In this document: piece after piece, positions 17,059 through 25,188 of the stretch
Numbering within the stretch: position 1 is the first letter of the stretch
Layout of the letters: every line of letters begins with the position of its first letter
Origin: Candidatus Methylomirabilota bacterium
GTDB taxonomy: Bacteria > Methylomirabilota > Methylomirabilia > Rokubacteriales > CSP1-6
Assembly (NCBI GenBank): GCA_035764725.1
Contig: DASTYT010000153.1
Coordinates: 1-64,000, forward strand
Length of the DNA: 64,000 bases
Direction: 5' to 3'
Position numbers and translations under genes: made by a program
The notes under the pieces: generated by a model
The model's database searches: none
Told to the model about the DNA's origin: nothing
What the model saw: only the letters and a program-made list of their open reading frames with translations

Positions 17059-17706
17059 GTGCACACGCCCCTTCTCGACGTATTCCGCCCGGCGGTGTGG
17101 CTCAGCGCGCGGCTTTACTTCCGCATCCGCTTCGAAGGTGTCGCCAACATTCCCAAGCACGGCCCGCTCCTCATCACACCCAATCACGTGACGTTCGCCG
17201 ATCCGCCGCTCGTGAGCATTCCCATCCGGCGGCCCGTCCACTACATGGCCTGGGACCGGCTCTTCGAGATCCGCGGCCTTGCCTGGCTCATCCGCCGGCT
17301 CCGCGCCTTCCCCGTCGACATCGAGTCGTCCGATCCCAAGGCCACGCGGGCGGCGGTGCGGCTGCTGGATGCGGGGCAGGTGGTGATGATCTTCCCCGAG
17401 GCGGGCCGCAGTCTCGACGGCCGGCTCCAGCGATTCAAGCTCGGCGCCTTCCGCCTGGCCTGCGCGCGAGGTGTGCCGGTGCTGCCCGTCACCATCCTCG
17501 GCGGGCACGAGTCCTGGCCGCCGGGCCGCGCCCTGCCGCGTCCCGGCCGGCTCACCATCGTCTACCATCCTGTCGCCGCGCCGCCTGCAAACGGCGGCGA
17601 CTTGCGCCACGCGGCGCGACAACTCGCCGACCGCGTGCGCGAGGCGGTCGCCTCGCGGCTCCCGTCGAGCCTGATCCCGCCCGCTGCCGCCGACGGACGG
17701 GGCTGA
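17059..17706 (+). CDS. plsC: 1-acyl-sn-glycerol-3-phosphate acyltransferase
   Basis: 215 residues, membrane-associated, transferring a fatty acyl group to lysophosphatidate in phospholipid synthesis. It shows block I NHVTFADPP (the HX4D motif), block III FPEAGRS (a variant of FPEGTRS) and block IV GVPVLPVTI. GTG 17059 was chosen since homologues begin close to PLLDVFRP; an upstream TTG at 17023 is possible. The gene next to it codes for a GDPD-like protein, so both may concern glycerolipids. The next gene begins 6 bp downstream. Confidence 0.87.
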   Translation: MHTPLLDVFRPAVWLSARLYFRIRFEGVANIPKHGPLLITPNHVTFADPPLVSIPIRRPVHYMAWDRLFEIRGLAWLIRRLRAFPVDIESSDPKATRAAVRLLDAGQVVMIFPEAGRSLDGRLQRFKLGAFRLACARGVPVLPVTILGGHESWPPGRALPRPGRLTIVYHPVAAPPANGGDLRHAARQLADRVREAVASRLPSSLIPPAAADGRG

Positions 17707-17712
17707 GCGGGC

Positions 17713-18276
17713 GTGAGCGGCGGTGCCACCCGGCGCTGGCACTACCGTCGGGTCGTCGTGATGGAGCGCATGCTGACGGGCGACCTGCCGCTGCCGCCGG
17801 CCCGGCTCCCGGTGCGCGTGGCGCCTCTTGCGACCGACGAGCTCTCGAGCTTGGCGCTTCTGCGCCCCGAGCTCACGAACGACACATTTCGCCAGCGCCT
17901 TGCTCGGGGGCATCGATGCTTCGCCGCCTGGCACGAGGGCCGCATCGTGCACGCCGGCTGGGCCGCCCCGCGCGCGGCCTGGATCGAGTTCCTGGACTAC
18001 GCCCTTCCGTTGGCCGAGGGGGAGGTGTATCAGTACGATTCCTACACGGCGCCGGCGGCGCGCGGGATGGGCGTGGCCGCGCTCCGGGTGGCCTGGATGG
18101 CCCGCCACTACCAAGGGGAAGGGGCGAAGCGCCTCATCGCGGTCGTCTGGCCGGGAAGCCCTGGCGCGTTCCGGCCGCTCGAGAAGGCCGGGTACCGGCG
18201 GCGGGGCAGCATCCACGTCCTGCGCCTGGGTCCCTGGCGCCGAGTCCTTCACACCCGCAGCCGCTCGCGCCAGTAG
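17713..18276 (+). CDS. GNAT-family N-acetyltransferase-like protein
   Basis: 187 residues. The segment from about 105 to 165 (YDSYTAPAARGMGVAALRVA, then a beta-bulge and FRPLEKAGYRRRG) matches the acetyl-CoA-binding motif A and motif B of GNAT folds, with R/Q-x-x-G-x-G/A as RGMGVA. The N-terminal third is divergent. The substrate is unknown. The GTG start at 17713 follows plsC by 6 bp. Convergent with the glycosyltransferase gene; the coding regions overlap by 28 bp. Confidence 0.72.
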   Translation: MSGGATRRWHYRRVVVMERMLTGDLPLPPARLPVRVAPLATDELSSLALLRPELTNDTFRQRLARGHRCFAAWHEGRIVHAGWAAPRAAWIEFLDYALPLAEGEVYQYDSYTAPAARGMGVAALRVAWMARHYQGEGAKRLIAVVWPGSPGAFRPLEKAGYRRRGSIHVLRLGPWRRVLHTRSRSRQ

Positions 18277-19109
18277 CCCGTCGCGGTCGCGAGCTGCGTC
18301 AGGGCGAGCAAGGCGGTGAGGGTGAGGCGGCGACTTCCCCGGGCGCGCGTGAGCGGAAACGTGATCAGGTTCGTGTAGAAGGTTGCCGGCTTGCCCGCGC
18401 CCCGGCTGCCAACCCGCCGGCGATGGAAGCGCTGCGCGCCGCGGCCGTAGTTGACGTGCTGTCGCCAGAAGGTCCGCAGCGTGAGGTGATGCGCGTGGCG
18501 CACGACCGCGCGCGCCGCATAGACCAGGCGTCCGCCCGATCGGACCCAGCGGTAGCAGAGCTCACGGTCCTCGCCGGCGGCGAGGGGGAAGCTCGTGTCG
18601 AAGCCCCCGCGCGCGCGGAAGAGCGCTGCCGGGGCGGCGAGATTGTTGGAGGCGAAGAAGCCCTCGTCGCTGTCGCGGCCGGCCTGCCACTCGTAGAGAT
18701 AGTCGATCAGGAGCTGGGTGGCGGAGGAGTACGGGTTGTCCGCGAGCGCGTTCACCGTGTACCCCCCGATGAGCTGGTCCGCGCCCGCCGCTGCGTGCTC
18801 GGCGAGCCCGCGCAGCCAGTCCGCGTCGGGCGCGCAGTCGTCGTCGGTGAAGGCGAGGTACTCGCCGCGCGCCCGCGCCGCACCGGCATTGCGCGCGACG
18901 GCGGGTCCCGCGTGCGGCTGGGCGTGCAGCGTCACATCGAGCCCCGCCGGCCTCCCGTCGAGGCTCGCGCCGCCGCCGTCGTCCACCACGATGACCTCGA
19001 AGCGATCGCGCGGATAGTCGAGCGCCGCCAGCGCGCGGAGGCACGCCGCGAGGCGGTGGGGCCGCCGATACGTCGGCACGATCACGGAGAAGGCGGGGGC
19101 TGCGGTCAC
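18249..19109 (-). CDS. GT2-family glycosyltransferase
   Basis: 286 residues. It has the GT-A fold: FSVIVPTYRRPHRLAACLRAL at the N-terminus, VVDDGG for nucleotide contact, the metal motif TDDDC and, later, GEDRELCYRW, the usual acceptor-side ED motif. It lacks a clear membrane anchor apart from a weakly hydrophobic tail. The GTG start overlaps the stop of the upstream methyltransferase by 4 bp (GTGA), so the two are coupled. Likely adds sugar to a lipid or surface polymer; donor and acceptor unknown. Confidence 0.88.
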   Translation of the reverse strand: MTAAPAFSVIVPTYRRPHRLAACLRALAALDYPRDRFEVIVVDDGGGASLDGRPAGLDVTLHAQPHAGPAVARNAGAARARGEYLAFTDDDCAPDADWLRGLAEHAAAGADQLIGGYTVNALADNPYSSATQLLIDYLYEWQAGRDSDEGFFASNNLAAPAALFRARGGFDTSFPLAAGEDRELCYRWVRSGGRLVYAARAVVRHAHHLTLRTFWRQHVNYGRGAQRFHRRRVGSRGAGKPATFYTNLITFPLTRARGSRRLTLTALLALTQLATATGYWRERLRV

Positions 19110-19900
19110 GGCTTCACCGCGCGCGCGGCCACGAAGGCGCCGGTCACGTAGCGGGTCGGCGCCGCCTCGAGGCGCTCGACCGCGGTGAGCAGAGCGCCGA
19201 TGGCCGCGGGCAAGCGCGGGCCGCCGACGCGCGCGGCCAGCCGCATCGCCGCGGACGAGTGGTTCTCCAGCCCGTGCAGGATCGCCGTGGTGTCGGTGAC
19301 GCGAAAGCCGACCCGCGTCAGGGTCGCCACCAGCGCATCCCGGGACAGGGTGTGGCCCAGGACATAGGGATCGGGACGGAGGCGACGCTTGAGCAGTCCG
19401 GCCAGGTAGGACAGGCTGCGTGGGTTGTCGAGCGTGATCAGGAGGACCCCGCCCGGCGTGAGCACGCGATGCAGCTCGGCGAGCGCCGCGGGGATTCCCG
19501 CCGCCTCGGCGAAGTGGTCGAGCGTGGAGTTCGAGACGATCACGTCGAAGGCCGCCGCCCGAAACGGGAGGGCGAGCACGTCGGCCGCGAGCGGGGCCGC
19601 CGGCGCGCCCGCCTCGGCGGCGCGGATCCGGGCCCGGCGCGCGATGAGCGGGGAGATGTCGATCCCGGCGCGGAGGCCGCCCCGCGGGAGGTCGAACAGA
19701 AACTGGTCCGGCCCGTGCGCTTCCTCGAAGAGGTCGGTCTTGAGCAGACGCCGGCCCGCGAGATCCGGACACCAGCGGGCGATCAGGCGCAGATGCGCGT
19801 CACGCTTGATGCGGCCGATCGTCGCGTCGTGGTAGTAGTGACCGGTCAGCCGATCGGAGATCCCGTCCCAGTATGCGGGGCCCGAGCCGTCGGCGCTCAC
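19106..19900 (-). CDS. class I SAM-dependent methyltransferase
   Basis: 264 residues. An N-terminal YWDGISDRLTGHYYHDATIG segment leads to a Rossmann core with GIDISPLIARRARIRA, AADVLALPFRAAAFDVIVSNSTLDHF and a later LHRVLTPGGVLLITLDNP, motifs of the Methyltransf_11 group. The glycine-rich loop (motif I) is unusual: TDLFEEAHGP replaces the usual E-x-G-x-G-x-G, as seen in some glycan-cluster methyltransferases. GTG 19900 was chosen as the start; an in-frame TTG lies further upstream. Coupled to the GT2 gene. Confidence 0.85.
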   Translation of the reverse strand: MSADGSGPAYWDGISDRLTGHYYHDATIGRIKRDAHLRLIARWCPDLAGRRLLKTDLFEEAHGPDQFLFDLPRGGLRAGIDISPLIARRARIRAAEAGAPAAPLAADVLALPFRAAAFDVIVSNSTLDHFAEAAGIPAALAELHRVLTPGGVLLITLDNPRSLSYLAGLLKRRLRPDPYVLGHTLSRDALVATLTRVGFRVTDTTAILHGLENHSSAAMRLAARVGGPRLPAAIGALLTAVERLEAAPTRYVTGAFVAARAVKP

Positions 19901-19955
19901 GGGCTCAGGATGCGGGTCGCCGGCCCCACAGGTCAACCGTTCCGTGGCGCGCGCC

Positions 19956-19984
19956 TTGCCCGTGGCCGCGCGGACCGCTAGAGT
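19956..19984 (+). promoter_or_regulatory. promoter of the HTTM operon (leaderless)
   Basis: TTGCCC (19956-19961), 17 bp, TAGAGT (19979-19984), then 6 bp to the GTG at 19991. Transcription would start at or next to the start codon. Confidence 0.6.
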
Positions 19985-19990
19985 ACCGCC

Positions 19991-20443
19991 GTGATGGAGT
20001 CCACGCTCACGGGATGGCGCCGCCACGCGGCGGTCGCCTTCATCGTGGTCTGGCTCGCGGTGCAGATCGCCGTGCCGCTCGCCCAGAAGCTCGATCTGGG
20101 CGCCCCGAGCTCCCCCTATCGCTACGCACGGTACAGCTGGGCGATGTTCTCCCGGCTGGTGCCGCGCTACGAAGTGCGCCTGTACCGGACGCGGGCCGGC
20201 GGCGCTCCCGAGGCGATCCCGGACATCGACCGCTGGATGCACGGGTATCGCTCGCCCGAGCCGATGCCGATGTCCGCGATCTACACCTCGGAGGGCGAGG
20301 TGCTCGAGCGCTTCTCCGGGCTCGTCACGGCCATCGCGCACGAGCACCGCGACGGCTACACGTACGTCGCCGCGATCCGGTGGACGGCGAATCGTCCGTC
20401 GGGCGCGGCCACCGTGGAGGTCCGGGCCGATGCCACGCGGTGA
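19991..20443 (+). CDS. membrane-anchored hypothetical protein upstream of HTTM gene
   Basis: 150 residues from GTG 19991 (next codon is ATG). One transmembrane helix (about 13-32) near the N-terminus, then a soluble domain of about 115 residues with RYSWAMFSRLVPRYEVRLYR. The SWxMFS phrase occurs in small partners of HTTM proteins. Overlaps the HTTM gene by 14 bp, so the two products probably work together at the membrane. No enzymatic motif seen. Confidence 0.75.
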   Translation: MMESTLTGWRRHAAVAFIVVWLAVQIAVPLAQKLDLGAPSSPYRYARYSWAMFSRLVPRYEVRLYRTRAGGAPEAIPDIDRWMHGYRSPEPMPMSAIYTSEGEVLERFSGLVTAIAHEHRDGYTYVAAIRWTANRPSGAATVEVRADATR

Positions 20444-21695
20444 GGGCGGCTGGCTCGATCCCGTCCCCGCGTACCGCCTGGCGACCCTGCGCGCATGCCT
20501 GGCCGTGGTCACCCTCGTGTTCCACGTGCCCAAGTTCAACGGCTTGCTCGACGCGTACACGCGCTCCGCGTTCCACGTCGCGCCCGCATTCGCGTGGATC
20601 CCGACGCCATCGCGCGGGGCCGGCATCGCCCTCATGGTGCTCCAGCACGCGGCGGCATGGTGCCTGCTCCTCGGGTGGGCGCCGCGCGTGGCGGGGTGGC
20701 TCCTGGCCGGAGCGGGCGCGTACATCATGGCGCTCGATCCCGAGTACTATTCGCACAACGCGCACTTCCACCTCACGCTCCTGGCGCTGATCGGGTGCGC
20801 CTCGGACCGGATCTCGCTCCGCCGCCTCATCCTGGACGGGGACGACGACGCGCGCACCCCTGGCTGGCCGGAGCGGCTGATTCGCGCGCAGCTCGCCATC
20901 GTGTTCTTCTACGCGGCGCTGGACAAGGTGCTGAGCCCGGGCTGGGGTCTCACCGGCGCCGTGCTCACCGGGCCCGGCTTCGCGCCGCACGCGCCGGGCC
21001 TGGCCGCACTCCAACAGCTCAACCAGACGGTACTGGGCGCGATTCCCGCCGTGCTCAGCGTCGCCACGATCGCCACGGAGCTCGCCCTCGCGATCGCCTT
21101 CGTCGTGCCGGGCCTCTCGGCTCTGGCCATCGCGCTGTCGGTGGGCTTCATGACGTATCTCGAGTTCATGGTGCGCCCCGGCGTGTTCACCTGGGACGTC
21201 CTGATCGCCCTGCTCGTGCTGTCGCCCGCGGCGGATCGCGGCTGGTCCATCGTCCACTCGTCGATCGGCGCCGCATCTCGCGTCTACGGGGCCGTCCTGC
21301 CGCGGCTGGACTGGCTGAGAAGGCTACGATGGGTGACACCCATCGGGCCTTCGCCGGGCGCCTCCTCCGCGTTCGTGGCACCCGGCGCGCTGCACCTCAT
21401 GAGCCCGCGACATCGGGTGTTTTGCGGGCTGGGCGCCCTGTATGCCTTGTCTGCGGTCCTGCCCGGGCCCCTGCTCGTGACCCTCGTACTCGCCCGATTT
21501 GGCGGCGGGTTTCTGGCGGCCCGTGGCTTCGGCCGCTGGGACGATCTGCCGTTCTTGCTGCTCGGCGCGTATCTTGCGTGCGTGTGCATCGAGACGGTGC
21601 GCGCCGCCTTCCGGCAGCGCGATTCGTCGCTGGCGAACGGCTGCGCACATGCGGAAGCGGCTCAGATTCTTGACCGCTCTCGGGGGCAACGCTAG
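20430..21695 (+). CDS. HTTM-domain (vitamin K carboxylase-like) membrane protein
   Basis: 421 residues, about 9-10 transmembrane helices. The N-terminal half has the HTTM pattern YRLATLRACLAVVTLVFHVPKF, HNAHFHLTLLALIGC and FFYAALDKVLSPGW, where the K-x-x-x-x-x-W stretch corresponds to the region near the active-site lysine in gamma-glutamyl carboxylase. Whether the bacterial version carboxylates anything is unknown. The last 110 residues are less conserved. Forms an operon with the overlapping small membrane protein. Confidence 0.8.
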   Translation: MPRGEGGWLDPVPAYRLATLRACLAVVTLVFHVPKFNGLLDAYTRSAFHVAPAFAWIPTPSRGAGIALMVLQHAAAWCLLLGWAPRVAGWLLAGAGAYIMALDPEYYSHNAHFHLTLLALIGCASDRISLRRLILDGDDDARTPGWPERLIRAQLAIVFFYAALDKVLSPGWGLTGAVLTGPGFAPHAPGLAALQQLNQTVLGAIPAVLSVATIATELALAIAFVVPGLSALAIALSVGFMTYLEFMVRPGVFTWDVLIALLVLSPAADRGWSIVHSSIGAASRVYGAVLPRLDWLRRLRWVTPIGPSPGASSAFVAPGALHLMSPRHRVFCGLGALYALSAVLPGPLLVTLVLARFGGGFLAARGFGRWDDLPFLLLGAYLACVCIETVRAAFRQRDSSLANGCAHAEAAQILDRSRGQR

Positions 21696-21711
21696 GATGG
21701 CACTGCCGTCG

Positions 21712-21741
21712 TTGCGCATCGCCTGGATGGCGACGTAGTCC
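21712..21741 (+). promoter_or_regulatory. promoter of the cyclase-AAA-TPR gene (leaderless)
   Basis: TTGCGC (21712-21717), 18 bp, TAGTCC (21736-21741), then 6 bp to ATG 21748. No ribosome site precedes the start, which fits a leaderless mRNA. Confidence 0.45.
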
Positions 21742-21747
21742 GGTCCG

Positions 21748-24700
21748 ATGCAGTGTTCCCGCTGCCAGACTGACAACAAGGACGACCGACGCTTCTGCGC
21801 TTCCTGCGGAGCGGCGTTGCTCTCCGTGTGCGCGGCGTGCGGCTTCTCCAATGAGGCGGGCGCGGCGTTCTGCGGGGGATGCGGGGTGGCGCTCTCGCGC
21901 GGCGCCGCCCCGTCGACGGGGCCCACGGCCCCCGCGCCGACGCCCGCCCCCCCGGCACCCCGGCCGCTGCCCAGCCGGCCCGCCTACCAGTCCCCCCGGG
22001 CCTACACGCCGGCGCATCTCGCGGAGCGCATCCTCGGCGGCCGGAGCGCCCTGGAGGGTGAGCGCAAGCAGGTGACGGTGATGTTCGCGGACCTCAAGGG
22101 CTCCATGGAGGTCCTCGCCGAACGCGATCCCGAGGAAGCGCGCCAGATCCTCGATCCCGTGCTCGAGGCCATGATGGACGCTGTCCACCGCTATCAAGGG
22201 ACGGTCAACCAGGTGATGGGCGATGGGATCATGGCCCTCTTCGGCGCGCCGGTGGCCCACGAGGACCATGCGGTGCGCGCGGGCTACGCGGCGCTGCGCA
22301 TGGCCGAGTCCATCGCCGCCCTCGCCGCCGAGCACGAGCGGCGCTTCGGCTTCCGCGCGCAGATCCGGGTGGGGATGAACTCCGGCGAGGTGGTGGTCCG
22401 GACCATCGGCAGCGATCTGCGCATGGACTACAGCGCCGTCGGGCAGACCACCCACCTCGCCGCGCGCATGGAGCAGCTCGCCGGGCCCGGATCCATCTTC
22501 GTCACCGAAGCATTCACACGCCTGACCGAGTCCTCGCTGCACTTCAAGCCACTCGGCCTCGTCACCGTCAAGGGGCTCGCGGAGCCCGTGGACGTGTTCG
22601 AGCTCGTCGGCGCCGAGCCGACGCGCACCCGCTTCCAGGCCGCGGCCTCCCGCGGCCTGACCCGGTTCGTCGGCCGCGCCGACGAGCTCAAGATGCTGCA
22701 GGACGCCCTCGAGCGCGCGGAGGCGCGCGCCGGTCAGGTCGTGGCCGTCATCGGCGAGCCCGGGGTGGGGAAGTCGCGCCTCTTCCACGAGCTGGTGCGC
22801 TCCTCGCAGACCCAGGGCTGGCTGGTGCTCGAGACGGGCTCGGTCTCGTACGGGCAGAAGACGGCGTGGATGCCGGTGGCCGAGCTGCTGCGGACGTATT
22901 TCCAGCTCGACGAGCGGGCGGATCCCGCCGACATGCGGGAGCAGGTGACGGCGCGACTCGTCGCCCTCGACCCCTCGCTCGCCGATACGCTCCCCGCCCT
23001 TCTGTGGCTGCTCGACCTTCCCGTGGACGATGCGGTGTGGGCCGGGCTCGATCCCGAGCAGCGCCGGCAGGTAACCATGGATGCCGTGCGGCGCGTCCTC
23101 GTGTGGCAGAGCCGCGTCCGCCCGCTCCTGCTCATCTTCGAGAACCTTCACTGGATCGACGCCGAGACCCAGACGTTCCTCAACCGGCTCGTCGACGGTC
23201 TCCGGGGCACGCGCATCCTTCTGCTCGTGAGCTATCGGCCGGAGTATCGGCACGGCTGGGCGAGCCGGACCTACTACAACCAGGTCCGCCTGGATCCTCT
23301 GACCCCGCAATCGGCGGAAGAGCTGCTGGAGACGCTGCTCGGGCCGGGCTCCGACCTGGTGCCGCTCAAGGCCCTCCTCATCGAGCGCACCCAGGGCAAT
23401 CCGTTCTTCCTCGAAGAGAGCGTGCGGACGCTGGTCGAGACGAAGATCGTGGTCGGCCAGCGGGGCGCGTTCCACCTGGCCCGGCCGCTGTCGAGCATCC
23501 GGGTGCCCGCCACGGTGCAGACGATGCTGGCCGCCCGCATCGATCGCCTCAGCGCGGAAGAGAAGAAGCTGCTCCAGACCGCGGCGGTGATCGGACGCGA
23601 GTTCTCCCTGCCGCTCCTCGAGGCCAGCATGCGCCCCGAGGGCGGCGATCTCGGCACGGGGATCGCCCGGCTGCAGTCGGCGGAGTTCCTGTACGAGAGC
23701 AGCCTGTTCCCGGAGATCGAGTACACCTTCAAGCACGTCCTCACGCAGGAGGTCGCGTACGACAGCCTGCTCATCGATCGGCGGCGCGCCCTCCACGCGC
23801 GCATCCTCGAGACCATCGAGGGCTTCTCCGCCGACCGGCTCGCCAGCGAGACCGAGCACCTGGCCCATCATGCGTTCCGGGGCGAGGTGTGGGACAAGGC
23901 GGCGCGGTATATGCGCCAGGCTGGGACGCGTTCCCTCGCCCGTTCGGCGAGCCGCGAAGCCGCCGCCTTTTTCGAGCAGGCGCTGGTCGCGCTCGAGCAC
24001 CTGCCCGCCGATCACCCACGCATGGAAGAGGCCATCGACGTGCGGCTCGACCTTCGGCAGGCGCTGGTGCCCCTGGCGGAGCGCAGCCGCATCCTCGACC
24101 AGATGCAGAAGGCCGAGGCGATGGCCCGGACACTGGGCGATCAGCGTCGCCTCAGCTGGATCGCCTACGCCCTCGCGCACTACCACTATCTCTCGAACGA
24201 CCAGGAGGAGACGGTGAAGGCCGGTCACCGTGCCCTCGAGCTGAGCGGTGGTACCGACGTGGCCCACGGCGTCGCCGTCAACCTCCTGCTCGGCTACTCG
24301 TTCCACATGACGGGTGACTACCGGCAGGCCGTCGCGGTGCTGCGGCGCAATGTGGACGTCCTCAGCGGTGATCGGGTCCGCGAGCGCTTCGGGCTGCCCA
24401 TCTTTCCCACGTACCCCTCGGTCACCAGCCGGGAGCGCCTCGTGCGCTGCCTGGGCGAGCTCGGCGAGTTCGACGAGGCCATGCGCCTCGGCGAGGAAGC
24501 GCTGCGCCTGGCCGAGGAGCTCGACCACGCGCCGAGCTTCACCGCGATCTGCCTCGGGCTGGGCATGCTGCTGATGCGCCGGGAGGCCCTGGACCGCGCG
24601 ATGCCGATCCTCGAGCGCGGGATGGACGTGGGCCGCCGCGGGAGCATCTACCTCTATGTCTTCTCCCTGATCGGCGCGGTCGGGCGGGTGCGGGCGTTGA

Positions 24701-25188
24701 CCGGGCGGCTCGAAGAGGGCATCGGCATGATGACCGAGGTCGTGGAGGAAGCCGCGTCCAAGAACTCGCCGCTCGGTCAGGCGGTGCGGCTGGGATGGCT
24801 CGCCGAGGGGCACCTCGTGGCGGGCGATCTCGCGCGTGCCTGGCAGCGGGCGCAAGAGTCGCTGGAGTTCGCCCGGCGCTTTCACGAGAAGGGACAGGAG
24901 GTCTGGGCGCTGCACCTCCTGGGCGATGTGGCCGCGCGGCGCGAGCCCGCCGACCTCGACACGCCCGCCCGCCTCTACGAGGAGGCGATGGCCCTCGGGG
25001 CGAAGCTCGAGATGCGTCCCGCCCTCGCCCACTGTCGGCTCGGGCTGGGCGAGCTCCACGGGCGGGCCGGACGACACGACCTCGCCGAGCCGCACCTCGC
25101 CGCCGCGGCGGCGCTGTTCGGCGAGATGGGGATACCGAGCCTCCGGGACCGGGCGGCGCGCCAGCGACTCCGACTCCGCCCGGAATGA
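21748..25188 (+). CDS. double zinc ribbon / class III nucleotidyl cyclase / AAA-ATPase / TPR regulator
   Basis: 1146 residues. N-terminal double zinc ribbon (Cys3, 6, 17, 20 and Cys28, 31, 42, 45), a Pro/Ala-rich linker, a class III cyclase domain (about 105-285) with metal-binding Asp115 (FADLKGS) and Asp159 (MGDGIMALFG), an AAA/STAND ATPase with Walker A GEPGVGKS (336-343), and TPR-like helical repeats from about 700 to the end. In the cyclase the usual VN before AAR is TH (GQTTHLAARME), so the transition-state Asn is replaced; the Arg is kept. This build is abundant in Rokubacteria-like genomes. Its stop overlaps the CapK-like gene by 4 bp, so it is coupled to the glycan genes. Confidence 0.93.
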   Translation: MQCSRCQTDNKDDRRFCASCGAALLSVCAACGFSNEAGAAFCGGCGVALSRGAAPSTGPTAPAPTPAPPAPRPLPSRPAYQSPRAYTPAHLAERILGGRSALEGERKQVTVMFADLKGSMEVLAERDPEEARQILDPVLEAMMDAVHRYQGTVNQVMGDGIMALFGAPVAHEDHAVRAGYAALRMAESIAALAAEHERRFGFRAQIRVGMNSGEVVVRTIGSDLRMDYSAVGQTTHLAARMEQLAGPGSIFVTEAFTRLTESSLHFKPLGLVTVKGLAEPVDVFELVGAEPTRTRFQAAASRGLTRFVGRADELKMLQDALERAEARAGQVVAVIGEPGVGKSRLFHELVRSSQTQGWLVLETGSVSYGQKTAWMPVAELLRTYFQLDERADPADMREQVTARLVALDPSLADTLPALLWLLDLPVDDAVWAGLDPEQRRQVTMDAVRRVLVWQSRVRPLLLIFENLHWIDAETQTFLNRLVDGLRGTRILLLVSYRPEYRHGWASRTYYNQVRLDPLTPQSAEELLETLLGPGSDLVPLKALLIERTQGNPFFLEESVRTLVETKIVVGQRGAFHLARPLSSIRVPATVQTMLAARIDRLSAEEKKLLQTAAVIGREFSLPLLEASMRPEGGDLGTGIARLQSAEFLYESSLFPEIEYTFKHVLTQEVAYDSLLIDRRRALHARILETIEGFSADRLASETEHLAHHAFRGEVWDKAARYMRQAGTRSLARSASREAAAFFEQALVALEHLPADHPRMEEAIDVRLDLRQALVPLAERSRILDQMQKAEAMARTLGDQRRLSWIAYALAHYHYLSNDQEETVKAGHRALELSGGTDVAHGVAVNLLLGYSFHMTGDYRQAVAVLRRNVDVLSGDRVRERFGLPIFPTYPSVTSRERLVRCLGELGEFDEAMRLGEEALRLAEELDHAPSFTAICLGLGMLLMRREALDRAMPILERGMDVGRRGSIYLYVFSLIGAVGRVRALTGRLEEGIGMMTEVVEEAASKNSPLGQAVRLGWLAEGHLVAGDLARAWQRAQESLEFARRFHEKGQEVWALHLLGDVAARREPADLDTPARLYEEAMALGAKLEMRPALAHCRLGLGELHGRAGRHDLAEPHLAAAAALFGEMGIPSLRDRAARQRLRLRPE

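Noticed and set aside
16761..18248. Long plus-strand frame across GDPD, plsC and GNAT genes
   Set aside because: Arg/Pro/Ala-rich, overlaps three convincing genes in other frames.
21397..25095. 1232-codon open frame on the minus strand
   Set aside because: It lies wholly antisense to the cyclase-AAA-TPR gene, has low-complexity His/Arg/Gly-rich translation and no motif; a GC-skew shadow.
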